DNA from: Linepithema humile
Lineage: Eukaryota > Arthropoda > Insecta > Hymenoptera > Formicidae
Assembly (NCBI RefSeq): GCF_040581485.1
Contig: NC_090135.1
Location: 1,653,001-1,717,000 of the forward strand
Direction of reading: 5' to 3'
Length of the DNA stretch: 64,000 nucleotides
A program made the position numbers and the translations under genes. Below are positions 54,659 through 64,000 of this stretch, in pieces. The notes below the pieces were generated by a model. It was not told where the DNA came from and searched no databases. It saw only the letters and a program-made list of their open reading frames with translations. The first letter of the stretch is position 1. Each line of letters begins with the position of its first letter.

Positions 54659-54675
54659 TTTTTTTTTTTTTTTTT
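54659..54675 (-). other. Poly(A) tail (as poly(T)) of GC-rich unit copy 2
   Basis: Seventeen T residues directly after CGGCCACA. Confidence 0.85.
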
Positions 54676-54726
54676 GTTCTGGGAGGGGCAAGCCCCTCCC
54701 CGGAGGTGGGGAATCTTCCAAAGACA

Positions 54727-54763
54727 CCCTCTGGCGTGCAGTGGGAACATCCCTGCCAGAGGG
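54727..54763 (-). other. Conserved 3'-UTR hairpin, copy 2 unit
   Basis: CCCTCTGGC (54727-54735) and GCCAGAGGG (54755-54763), nine perfect pairs, with the same flanks as 12906 and 17413. Confidence 0.75.
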
Positions 54764-55337
54764 TAGTGTTGGATTCGTCCGGAGGAGTGGTCTGCTACAC
54801 CACAGCTCCCCCGGACGCCTACCAACTAAACCCCACCCCCGTTGCATTGCCGTCAGCGGCCGTTGTGGAGGGGAGGCTGGGAACCACAAACGCATACATC
54901 CAGCCATCCCCCCCGGTATACCGATTTCCCGGCACAAAAACTTGTTGTGGGGAGAACAAAGTTCTCCCCCCCCCTCAACGCTACATCAACTTCGGGCCTA
55001 GACCCGACTTTCCGCACTGCGGGCGGCTCGCGTTTACACGTCGCACCATAGCCGCCCGCAGGGGACCAAAATCTTCGGGTCGGTCAAAAGAGGCCGACCC
55101 GTGGGTCTCCTTCCCAGGCCCGTTTGTTGCCCGACCAAGCTCGGGCCGGGCCTGGGGGGGACCTAACTACAGTTTAGCTCCCCTCTACCGGACTTGTGGG
55201 CGGTGAGCGCAATACGCCTAATTCCGCCGTCCGAAGGAGGGAGCCGCTCTAACTTGGAGCAAGGGGGTGTGTCCGGGGCAAGCCCCCTCCACCACTCCTT
55301 TCGCTCACCTCCTAACTGTGAAAGGCGTATGCCCTTC
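54764..55337 (-). other. 3' UTR of GC-rich unit copy 2
   Basis: GC-rich and stem-forming, for example CCCAGGCCCG (55112-55121) with CGGGCCTGGG near 55148. It may include the ORF3 tail in a shifted frame (to about 55163). No separate gene. Confidence 0.45.
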
Positions 55338-57934
55338 CTATTCAGTGCTGTCCGTGCCCTTTCTGCTTCTTGGCCCCGGTTTGCCCGGCGGTAGCCTTGA
55401 AGCAGCAAGGGCCCGGACCTTCGAGGGCATCTGCAGGGGAGGACTGACTTCCTCCCCTCCAGTCCCTCTTGGACGTTTCTCTGCCGGGGTGCGGGAGGGC
55501 CCAGCAGCCCCGTCCGACCCCTTCGACCTCAAAATTCTCCCGGCACTGGCCCCACTGGGACCAGGCTCAGGAGATCCTCTCTCCGATGTTCCCCTTTCCC
55601 CAGTGGAGGCGGGGTCCGAGCCGGTAGGCCTGGTAACTTCACCCCCGGGGGGGGAGCTAGGTTGCCCCTTCCTGGAGGAGTTCTGGGCGCAGGGGGGATC
55701 AGAGGACATTTCTCCGACCCCGCCCTGTGATCCGCCTTCTTTCCCGCGGTGGCACAGATGGGGCAGTGAGCCGGACGCACACAATTTGCCCCCCCGTGCC
55801 CCTCCTCCCCGCATTGGAAGCAGCTTGAGGCCCGGTCCCCTTTGGACGGGCACCTCCGCTGCGTATGCCCACGCGCGAGGCAGCGGAAGCAGCGGGCTGG
55901 TCTGTCCGCCAACAGCTCCGCCCGTACGGAGAACCACGTTCCCACGGTGATCCTCCCTGCCTCCGCTACCCTGACAACCGCCCTAGCCGGGCCTTGCACC
56001 CACACTGTGCGCAGCCTACGCACAGCGGGGCGCAGCGGGCCCACTCGAATCTCCGATTCGGAGCATCCGCCCTTGGCAGCAATTGCCTGGCGGATCTCCT
56101 CCTCGGAGATCGACTCTTCTACCCCCTTAAGCCGGAGGTCAAGGCGCTTGGTGGGTCTGGTGACCCTAATGCCCTCAAAGTTGTCTCTGAGGGCCAATTG
56201 AAGGACCGTGGTCAAGCGATCCGCCTTGGCCTCTGCCTCAGGACCCCCCCCCTGGTATTTCCAGGAGGAGGCCCCCACCACCGTAAACTCCCTTGGCACT
56301 GATCTTGTCAATGCCAAGGTCGGCCAACTTTATGTCCCGCCTCGCGGCGGCAATTGCTCCGGACAGATTCTCTCGTCCCGCCAGCATCACTGCCGCGGAG
56401 CGAGGGAGGCGTTTCCGCGCCTCCTTGGCCAGGCTCTTTCCGGGTGCCACCCCCTTGAGGGCCACCCTCTGCTGAACCTGCCTCACCTGGCTCGAGGGAG
56501 TGGGGGGACCAGGTCCCACTCCCCTTTTCCTAGTCTTCCTCTTCTTCCCGGTGACGGTAGTCCACTTGTTGGGAGCTACCGCCGCCGGGGCGCTGCTCCC
56601 TTCCATAGGAGGGCCCGTGGCGATGGCGGGGGACCCCGGTGTGGGTTGGGGAACGTCCCCACTCCCCTGAGAGACCGCCGTCCCGGTTCCTCTTTCCTTT
56701 TCTTTTTCCTCCCCCCGCTACCCCGAGCTACTCCCCCAGCGGGGGGCATCCGAGGGCGGGAAGAGGTAGGGGCCGGGGGAGGGGGGGGCATTGCTACCCT
56801 CTCCTCCAGCCCTCTCAGACGCTCACCGAACCCACTTAGGGTGTCGGCAATCCCCGCCAGGCTTGCCGCAATCTGCGGGTCGCCCGACGGGGGGGAGGGG
56901 CGGGAGGACCAAGCCCCGCCCCCATTCCCCTCTACCATGGCGTTTCCCCCTGCCGGACCAGGGCTAGGGGGACATCCCACCACCCCCGGTGAAACAGGCC
57001 ACTCCCCGGCGCGGAGGTTTGCAACCTCCGTCTGTAATTTGCGGACCCGGCGCCGGAGACGGTCATTTTCTGACCTATGGGACTCCATGCCCCTCTCCAG
57101 CGCCGTGACCCGCTCGCGCCAATAGCCGGGGTCCCCGCCCTCAGAGGCCCACCCGGCCAACGTCCGAACGGCCTCCCTGAGGACGTATACCCCGAATTTC
57201 AGCTTGCCGCTGAGCTCGCCCTTTAGCCCAGCGGCCCGCACGCGCGCTTCCTCCATGGAGAGGAGCATCCCGTCAATGCTCACGAGCATTTCTTCGGAGG
57301 TGCCCCTCTCCATCCGGCAGATCACCTCGTCTGCCTTCTTTTTTTGAGGGCCGGTGAAAGACGGCGGCACTATTTCCGGCAGGGGAAATCCCCCAGCCGT
57401 ATTACCGGCCGCGGACAGCGCGGTGCCCTCCGCCGCACTGCCCGCCGTCGATGTCCCAACTGTGGTCCCGCCATATTCCCCGTCCGAGTCGGTGTCGGTC
57501 AGTATCGGCGGGGGGGGGGGGTCTAAAAAAGGGCCCGACCCGTCTTTGCGGGGCCTGCCCCGTCCCTTGCGGAGTAACCGCCGCCTGACCTCCGCCTCTC
57601 TTCGCGGAGGTCGTGCCCGTTCTTGTCCCGGTCTGGGAGGGGAGAGTTGCGTCCCCACAGGGGGTCCCTCACCCCTGTTCCCCAATAGTTCTTCCCTCGG
57701 GAGGCCCTCCACCATGGTTTGGGGGTCAAAATCCCTCCCCACTTCCATCTCCTCTACATAGGAGTCACCACCAATAGCAACCTCTACCGCGGGGCTCGGA
57801 GTCAACCCCGCGGCAGGCCCTTCGTCAGATAACGACGCGGTGGGGGCAGGGACTATACCCCCTTCCGCGCCGGCAGTTGGGTTACCGACCCCCTGCTGCG
57901 GTAAGTTCGTTTTTCCATCTGACATGCCAATCAT
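55338..57934 (-). pseudogene. ORF3: second Gag-like protein of GC-rich unit copy 2 (two or more shifts)
   Basis: ATG at 57932-57934 (MIGMSDGKTNLPQQ). The first frame is open for 452 codons to 56576 and includes an RRRLLRKGRGRPRKD basic patch and a coiled coil (LREAVRTLAG, YWRERVTALERGME, NDRLRRRVRKLQTEV). A shift near 56605 leads to a basic linker and ARKRLPRSAAVMLAG. A second shift at a C run near 56245-56255 leads to the last frame, with LRLKGVEESISEEEIRQAI, RPARCFRCLARGHTQRRC, CFQCGEEGHGGANC and CPIC...H...C. It is the best-preserved ORF3 and shows that all parts of a Gag-like protein are present downstream of the RT gene. Shifts at homopolymers may be errors of assembly. Confidence 0.65.
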
Positions 57935-58449
57935 TGTATTAATTTGTTCACAGAGTTATTTTCTCCGGGTGTATTTATCGTGGTTTTTCTTCCACTAGGA
58001 CGGTTGTCGACCAAGACTAACGAGCCCGTCCTGCCCGGATCTTTTTATAGAGGTTGTATCACCCTCGCGGCCCGTGCAAGCGCCATGCTTGCACCGGCCC
58101 CCGGTCCCATTAACTGGGGTTACGGTGTGTGACGCTATCGCCCCCCCTCGTGCAATGGGGGCACGACCGTTATGCCGGAGCACCGGCGTGCTAACGAGGT
58201 TGGTCAGGCCCCGGCTTTTTTATCGAGGTAATGCTTCTCTATCCCGGGGGTGTTTTCCAAAAAGACACCTATCGAGTCCGGGCACCCGGGGGTTTGGAAT
58301 CAGAGTCCCCGTCTCCTACCAGCGAGTGGGATAGTACCCTCACGAAGTCGCTGGACTCCGCCCGGTCCCTCCCAAGCGAGGGAACCGCGACCTTACCTGG
58401 GGGTGGGGAAGTGAGAGGGGTCGCTGTCCTCCCACCTCCCCCACCGACC
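57935..58449 (-). other. Leader-like spacer between ORF2 and ORF3, copy 2
   Basis: Structured module as in copy 1: AGGACGG (57997-58003) with CCGTCCT (58026-58032), a TATAAAAAG run, CTCGTTAG, and hairpin GCCGG-AGCA-CCGGC (58174-58187). The junction to ORF2 near 58320-58450 aligns with 20745-20860. Confidence 0.65.
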
Positions 58450-61400
58450 CTACCTAGGCGCTCCACTGGCACCCGGGCGCGGGGGACATGGTCCGACTCG
58501 ACCGCCCCCTCTGCCCCTCCTTCTCCTCGCCAGGGCTGAGGTTGAACCCCCCTCGCCCCGCTTCTCCCTCTCGGCCTCCTCCTTCCGAGACATTACTGTC
58601 TCACAGAAGGAGGAGACCGCCTCCCAAACCCCCTCCCCCTCCAGCATTCCCTTGATTAGGGAAAGGAGGGAGAGGTCTTCGCCAACCACTTCAACCAGGA
58701 CCCGACGCTCCTCAGCCCACGCCGAGCAAACCTCGAGCGTGTGCTGCGCCGAGTCCCGGCTGGCCGCACAGTGGTGGCACCGCGTGGTGTGCTCCTTATC
58801 GATTCGACACAGATAGTCACCGAAGCAACCATGCCCGGTGAAAACCTGTGCCATACGGAAGGAAATGCCTCCTCCCCTCCTGTCTACCCACTCCAGTAGA
58901 CAGGGCTGGATGGCCCCGACGGTCCATAATCCAGATGAGCCCGGAGTGTTGTGTTCGCCCAGTCTGTGTTTCCACTTCCTGAGCGCCCACCTCCGGGCCC
59001 TGGCCTTCTCTTTTGCCACTTCCCTGGAGATGTTCCGGGGGAAATGCCGCTCCGCTCGACCTCCCTCGCGCACCAATAAGATTCGGCACGCGATTCAGCG
59101 ACCAGGTCGAACGGGAGCACCCCCGCCAGGGTCGTGGCCGCCACGTACGACACCGTCCGGTAGCACCGGGCGACTCTGATGGCCATGCGCCTATCTGCCT
59201 TTTTAACTAGGGACAGGGCGCGTTTGTTGGCCATCAGGTCTTCTGCCCAAATCGGTGCCTCGTAAAGGGACACCAACCGGACGGTGTTCGTGTATAAGTG
59301 CCTCACTTTGGCACTTGGACCGCCGAGGTTGGGCAGGAGGCGACTCAACGCGTTCGCCATCCTGTCCACTCTGGGAGCAAGGGCATTAAAATGCTGTGTA
59401 AACTCCCAGATTCCATCCAGGGTGAGGCCAAGGTACTTCATCTTGGACCCCACAAGGATACGAGACCCTCCGACTTTGATGACTATCGGGGGTGGTCTCC
59501 CATCTGTCTTCCTATGGAAGAACAGTGCTTCCGTCTTTAAGGGAGCCACCTCTAACCCCAGGCCCCGTATTGCGCACACCACGCTGGCCACGGCTACATT
59601 CGATGCAGCCGCGGCTTCCCACCAATCCTCCCCCCGTGCCATGACTAAAGTGTCGTCCGCATAGCAAACGATGTCACAGCCCGGAGGGAGGGCCGTCCGG
59701 AGCACCACATCGTACCCGAGATTCCACAGCGTCGGGCCCAAAACGGACCCCTGTGGAACCCCGCGGTACATCCTCCTTTCGCACACCGTGCCATTGCTGT
59801 CCGTATATGAGAATGACCTGTCCCTAAGGTAGTCCCAGAGGACTGCCCGGAGATATGGGGGCAGCAGGAAGTAGTCAAAGGCTGCCCCCAGACAGTCCCA
59901 GGGGAGGGAGTTAAAGGCGTTCACTATGTCCAGTGACTGCCATCACCACCTCCCCCCCCTCCAGCGCGGCATCCGAGAAGGAGCGCACGTGACGTATAGC
60001 GTCTACCGTGCCGCGTCCCTCCCGGAAGCCGTACTGCTTCTCACTTAACATGGGACCACCCTGGGACAGGTGCTGGACGAGGCGTCCAACGATAATTCGC
60101 TCAAAGAGCTTTCCTGCCTCGTCCAGCAAGCATATAGGCCGGTATGCGGAGGGGTGCTCTGTCGGCTTACCATCCTTGTGAAGGAGGACCAGATTGGCCC
60201 TCCTCCACCGCGAGGGGAAAGTGCCGGATCTGAGGCAAGCGGTAAATAACCGCCCCATCCGGTCACTCAGCACCCTCGCAGCCAGGGCCCAGACCCTGCC
60301 GGGTATTCCGTCGGGTCCTGGTGCTTTAGCAGCACCACCAAGCCTAACCCGCACTGCGGTCATTTCATCCACTGAGACTGCCGGTTCCTCGGGCCACGCC
60401 TCCCCGATCGTAGAGGGAGGGATATTTATCTCCCCTACGGGGAACAGCGTGTCTATAACGTTCCCGAGGATTGCCGGCTTTAGCCTCTCCGCAGTGGGGG
60501 GCGCCCTTGGTCTCAGCTTCCTGAGTACCAGCCTAAAGGGTCGCCCCCACGGATCCCGGTCCAGGGTGGAGGTCAACTCCTCCCAAGCCCTGGCCTTCTC
60601 CTTCCTGATGGCGGCTCGCAGGGCATTTCGTGCGGCACGAAACCCCTCAAGAGCTTCCGTCATTCTGGTGTTGTCCCCCTTTCTGCGCACGCGCAGGAAT
60701 GCACGTCTAGCAGCCGAGGAGGAACGCCTAAGATCGGCGATCTCCTCGGTCCACCAATACATCGCCTTCCCGGGGGACCATTTGGATCGCGGCATGGACG
60801 CTTCGCACGCATCCTCCACCATGCTCACGATCCTCGTGGCCTCTTCTTCCAGGTCCACGACCTGGCCGGATGGTATTGGCCAGGTTTTCACCAGAATGAC
60901 CGCCATCAGGATGTCCTCATTTAATTTCCTGAGGACCCATCTTTTTTGGGTGTCACGCCGGCGGCGGCTGAGCTGTCCGGTGGGGGTGGTCGAGGCCTCG
61001 ATCACGATATAGTTGTGATCGGACCCCGATTCCAGGTCTTCGTCCACCCACCAACCCGTGACCCTGCGCGCGGCCGACGGGGAAGCCCACGTGAGATCCA
61101 CGATGGACTCCCCCCGGGTACGCACGCAGGTGCTCCTCGAGCCTGTGTTCAGGACACACAGGCCGAATGCCGCCGCCCAGTCCACCATCTCCCCACCTTT
61201 CCTGTTGGTTCGTGAGGAACCCCATAACGTGGACCACGCGTTGAAGTCCCCCGCGACTATTGTGGGCCGGGGGAGGCATCTGCGTACGCAGTCCCCCAGC
61301 TCCAACAGGAAGCTCTTAAAGGCGGGGAGTTTCCAGCTAAGTGGGGCGTAACACCCCAGGACGAACCATTCCCCCCACTCGACCGCCACGAAGCCGGGCC

Positions 61401-61634
61401 CGTCTCCTATCTTGGAGCACGGACGAGAGTCCTTCTGGGGTCTCCAAAAATAGCGACCCCCTCCCTCGTCGGGTCTGCGAACCAATTGGGGTGGTCCTCC
61501 GGTACTCGATACGGTTCGGAGACCACTCCCAGCTCGAACCCATCCTCCGCCATGTTCTGGTGGAAGAGATTCATTGCCATGGCGGAGTGGTTCGCGTTCA
61601 CCTGGAGGATCCTGACAGACGGGAATTGGCCTAC
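58450..61634 (-). pseudogene. ORF2: endonuclease-reverse transcriptase of GC-rich unit copy 2 (three shifts)
   Basis: The endonuclease start is in one frame (61601 to about 61445: FELGVVSEPYRVPEDH). After a shift the main frame runs to 59911, with VAGDFNAWSTLWG, SGSDHNYIVIE, AKAPGPDGIPG and YRPICLLDEAGKLFERII, and ends just past FGFREGRGTVDAI-type sequence. After a shift near 59930 the RT continues (59924 to about 59060) with MNAFNSLPWDCLG, YRGVPQGSVLGPTLWN and CYADDTLVM. After a shift near 59060 the C-terminal frame runs to 58450 with CHHCAASRDSAQHTLEVC and ETVMSRKEEAER. Catalytic motifs are all kept, unlike the SART-like copy. No in-frame stop was noticed apart from the shifts. Confidence 0.8.
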
Positions 61635-64000
61635 TCAGAATCCTCCAGATTGACGCACGGGACCTCCCTCTCCTCCGCCGCTGACGTTGCAGCTCTTGTT
61701 GCGCGTTTGCGCTGCGCAAAGTCCACCATCGGCCTCTGCTCCAATGGTGTCCCGGCCATCTTCTAGGGGGGGGGGATACGTCCTCCGAACGTCTGCAAGG
61801 AGGGGTTTCCACCTGGTCGGGCGTACGGATCGCCCCCCCCCGACCATCTTTTCCGCCTCCTCCTTTATCCCCCACGCTGTGGCGGACGCGGGCGCGGGTC
61901 CCCAATCCGCGTCCATTAATTCCGCTTCCGTTCCTGGCTCACCTGCGGGGGTGGGTGCGGGTTCCGAGGCCGCACCCACCATCTCCGCCTCCTTTCCCAT
62001 TTCATCTGCAGGGCTGAGCACCGTTGTTCCTGCCGCCCTCGGTACCTCCTCCTCTTCCTTCTCCCTCTCTGTAGCAGGAGTGGGCGCGGGTGCCAAAGCC
62101 GCACCCACCTGCCCCTCTTCCTTCACTTCCATATTAGTGGGGGTGGCAGGAGCGGTCGCGGTGGCCAAGGCCGCGCCCGTCCCGTCCTCCTTCTTCCTCG
62201 CTTTCCTCCCAGCAGACCCAGTTGACCCGGGTGCGGCCGCCGAAGCCGGGGCCACGCACGCAGTAGCCCTCCCTCTCATCCTTCCCCAGTTCTTGGGGGC
62301 CTTGCAGGCTGGGCCCCCTACTCTATGTGTGTGGGGGAGCCCCTTGTCCCTGCACACAGGGCAGCTCACGGGGTTCTCACAGTCCCTAGCGACATGCCCC
62401 GTGGAGCCGCACCTGTAACATGCATTGGTCCTATCCGAAGGGCTCATGTAATTGGCCCGCACATGGCCCGTCTCCATGCATTTGAAGCACTGCAAGGGTC
62501 TCTCGTCCAACAAGGACACCCTTGCAATGCTCCACCCCACCCTGATGCCACCCCCCTCCGCGATCTTAATCGCCACGCCTAGGGGGCACTGCACCCAGAT
62601 CACCCCCAGTCCGTTCCCCCTAGGGGAGGGCCGAACAGGTCCGACCTGGACCTGCTCTGGGGGACATCCTCCCACCTTTACCACGGCATCAGCGACCTCG
62701 CTTGGTTCCACCGACACCATAAGGTCGCTGATCCGCAGCTCCCCCTTTTTGGAGGGTCTTACAACCCTCACCCCCTCCCTTCCCTAACACACCCTCAGGG
62801 CCTCGGCCAGTGCATCAGCCTTCCTCTCGCTATCTGGGCCCGGAACCTCCAGACGGGTAGCTCCCGTTCTGGCTATCCCGGGCTTCAGATGCGAGATCCC
62901 GAACTCTTCCAGGCTGATCCTGCCCCTCGCCTCCCTTAGGATCCGGGTATAGTCCCCCAGCGAGCACGTGACGATGATAGCCGCCGTGCTGGGGGGCTTC
63001 CGGACCCTTCGGGTCTTCGCGGGGGCGGTTTGAGCCGGGCCCTTCCTCTCCTGTTGCCCTTTCAACAGAGCAGTCCCCGCCTTTTTCTCCCTCCCCGCCA
63101 TCGAAGCATAGCTTTGTTTGGCGGGAGGAGGGTCCTGTACTCTCTCCTGCGGTTGTTGTTGCTGCTGCTGCTGCTGCTGCCCCTGCCGCCGCCACTGTGG
63201 CTGCGGGGGGGGCTCCCTCCTCCTGTGCGGCCCCCGGCTCCGTCAGGACCGCAGCCCGTCCTCCCCCAGCCCGGTGCGGAAGTGGTGCTCCTTTAGAGGG
63301 GGCGGTGGAGGGAGGGGGAGCGGCCTCGGCCTTTTTCCCCCTCTGCCCCCCCCTCTCCCCTCCCTCAGGGGGGAGCCCCCTCCCCGCTGCCGCGGCCGGG
63401 GGTGGGACATATCCCAGCTCAGCCAGCACTGCCGGTAACAACTTATTCAGCAGCTCCGGTATCAGCTTCCGGATCTCCTCCTTTCCAATGGCGATAGGGA
63501 GGGGAGGTCCATTTCCTTTTTCCCTCTTTCGTTGTCCCGCCGTCCGGTCTCGCACGGGCGGTCGGGGTGACCCCTCTCTCTTCATCCCACCCATTCTCCT
63601 CATCGAGTCCATTGCAGGGCTATTGAGAGGCGGGCCCGCGGCTGGGGCCGGGATGGATCGAGGTGAGGGCGGAATCCTTCCCCTCAGTTCCGCCACCTCC
63701 TCATTCAGCCTCCGATTCTCTCTCTTGAGCTCCTCCATCTCCTCCTGCATCTCTCTCATTTTTTCCAGGAGGCGATTTTTCTCAGGGGGGGTAGTACCGC
63801 CCTTTCTCCTGAGCTTTCTGGGCCTTTCTCTCTCTTCTCCACCAGCCCTCCTACTCTCACCAGTGGACGTTGTCCTTTCCGTTGTTCCCATCACCCTCCC
63901 TTTTGGTGTGCTAAAAGGGTCTCCCCATCCTCGACATCACTCGAGGAGGAGAACACCCTCTTCGCCACCTTTTTCGCTCTAGCGGGTGAAGCGTTTCCGC
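61635..64000 (-). pseudogene. ORF1: Gag-like protein of GC-rich unit copy 2 (N-terminus beyond window)
   Basis: The N-terminal part before about 63930 is in a different frame and continues past the window; a shift near 63910-63937 joins it to a frame with ATG at 63891. That frame has a coiled coil (LLEKMREMQEEMEELKRENRR) and alanine-rich sequence, and shifts near 63090 to a frame with GDYTRILREARGRISLEEFG and LEVPGPDSERKADALAEAL. An in-frame TAG follows at 62784-62786, then the frame continues to 61635 with LQCFKCMETGHVR, CYRCGSTGHVARDC and CPVC...H...C. The first knuckle has lost its last cysteine (tyrosine in ANYMS). It matches ORF1 of copy 1 along its length. Confidence 0.7.
63152..63180 (-). 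repeat. CAG/CAA repeat in ORF1
   Basis: A GTT and GCT triplet run on plus (CAA and CAG on minus), about nine units. Depending on frame it gives an alanine or glutamine tract; in the open frame it is alanine-rich. Confidence 0.8.

Larger units (their letters stand above)
54659..64000 (-). mobile_element. GC-rich R1-clade unit with ORF1, ORF2, spacer and ORF3 (copy 2, cut by window end)
   Basis: Same layout as 17348-27806: poly(A) end, 3' UTR, ORF3 (57934-55338), leader-like spacer (58449-57935), ORF2 (61634-58450) and ORF1 (from beyond 64000 to 61635). The poly(T) run (54659-54675) touches the 5' end of a SART-like element. Sequence differs clearly from copy 1, so the shared layout is not a recent local duplication. 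Confidence 0.7.

Noticed and set aside
1..64000. CRISPR arrays, operons, tRNA or rRNA genes
   Set aside because: Repeats here are transposon ends, satellites or LTRs; the DNA is eukaryotic. No cloverleaf or rRNA segment was recognised, though R1-clade relatives often live in rDNA.

Overview
The window looks like insect nuclear DNA, probably Hymenoptera and perhaps an ant. It is AT-rich with GC-rich blocks, has spliced genes, and carries short arrays of CCTAA (complement of the insect telomere repeat TTAGG). I see no convincing single-copy host gene. Nearly all of it can be read as nested mobile elements built on a head-to-tail array of minus-strand non-LTR retrotransposons of the R1 clade (telomere-seeking TRAS/SART type).

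Array from left to right (each element has its 5' end at the right and its poly(A), seen as poly(T), at the left): (1) 1-12842, 5' part of a SART-like element whose leader is split by a 9.6-kb CACTA-like DNA transposon (1874-11471). (2) 12843-17347, a GC-rich Gag-only element. (3) 17348-27806, a GC-rich unit with ORF1 (Gag), ORF2 (endonuclease-RT), a spacer resembling the 5' leader, a second Gag-like ORF3 and a poly(A) end. (4) 27806-32271, two about 1.2-kb repeat units bounded by CCTAACC, each with a TATA box and a covarying hairpin; the second holds a 5'-truncated retrotransposon with a 16-bp target duplication. (5) 32272-54658, a SART-like element with a UAAUG stop-start junction, a 558-bp foldback MITE in ORF2, and a 12.7-kb PIF/Harbinger transposon in its leader; the Harbinger itself holds a complete env-bearing Gypsy-type element with seemingly identical LTRs. 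(6) 54659-64000, a second GC-rich unit with the same ORF1-ORF2-spacer-ORF3 order, cut by the window end.

Most retrotransposon frames are broken by stops or frameshifts. Many frameshifts lie at or near long homopolymers, so some may be assembly errors. The freshest element is the Gypsy-type one: gag-pol is one long frame with a single break late in integrase, and env is open.

The most unusual signals are the repeated two-Gag architecture, structured RNA modules in the 5' leaders and spacers with paired compensatory changes, a covarying 3'-UTR hairpin shared by three families, the CCTAACC-bounded repeat units with their own promoter-like box and hairpin, and a 33-bp perfect copy of CACTA subterminal DNA inside a retrotransposon 3' UTR. 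All family assignments come from reading motifs; no database search was run.
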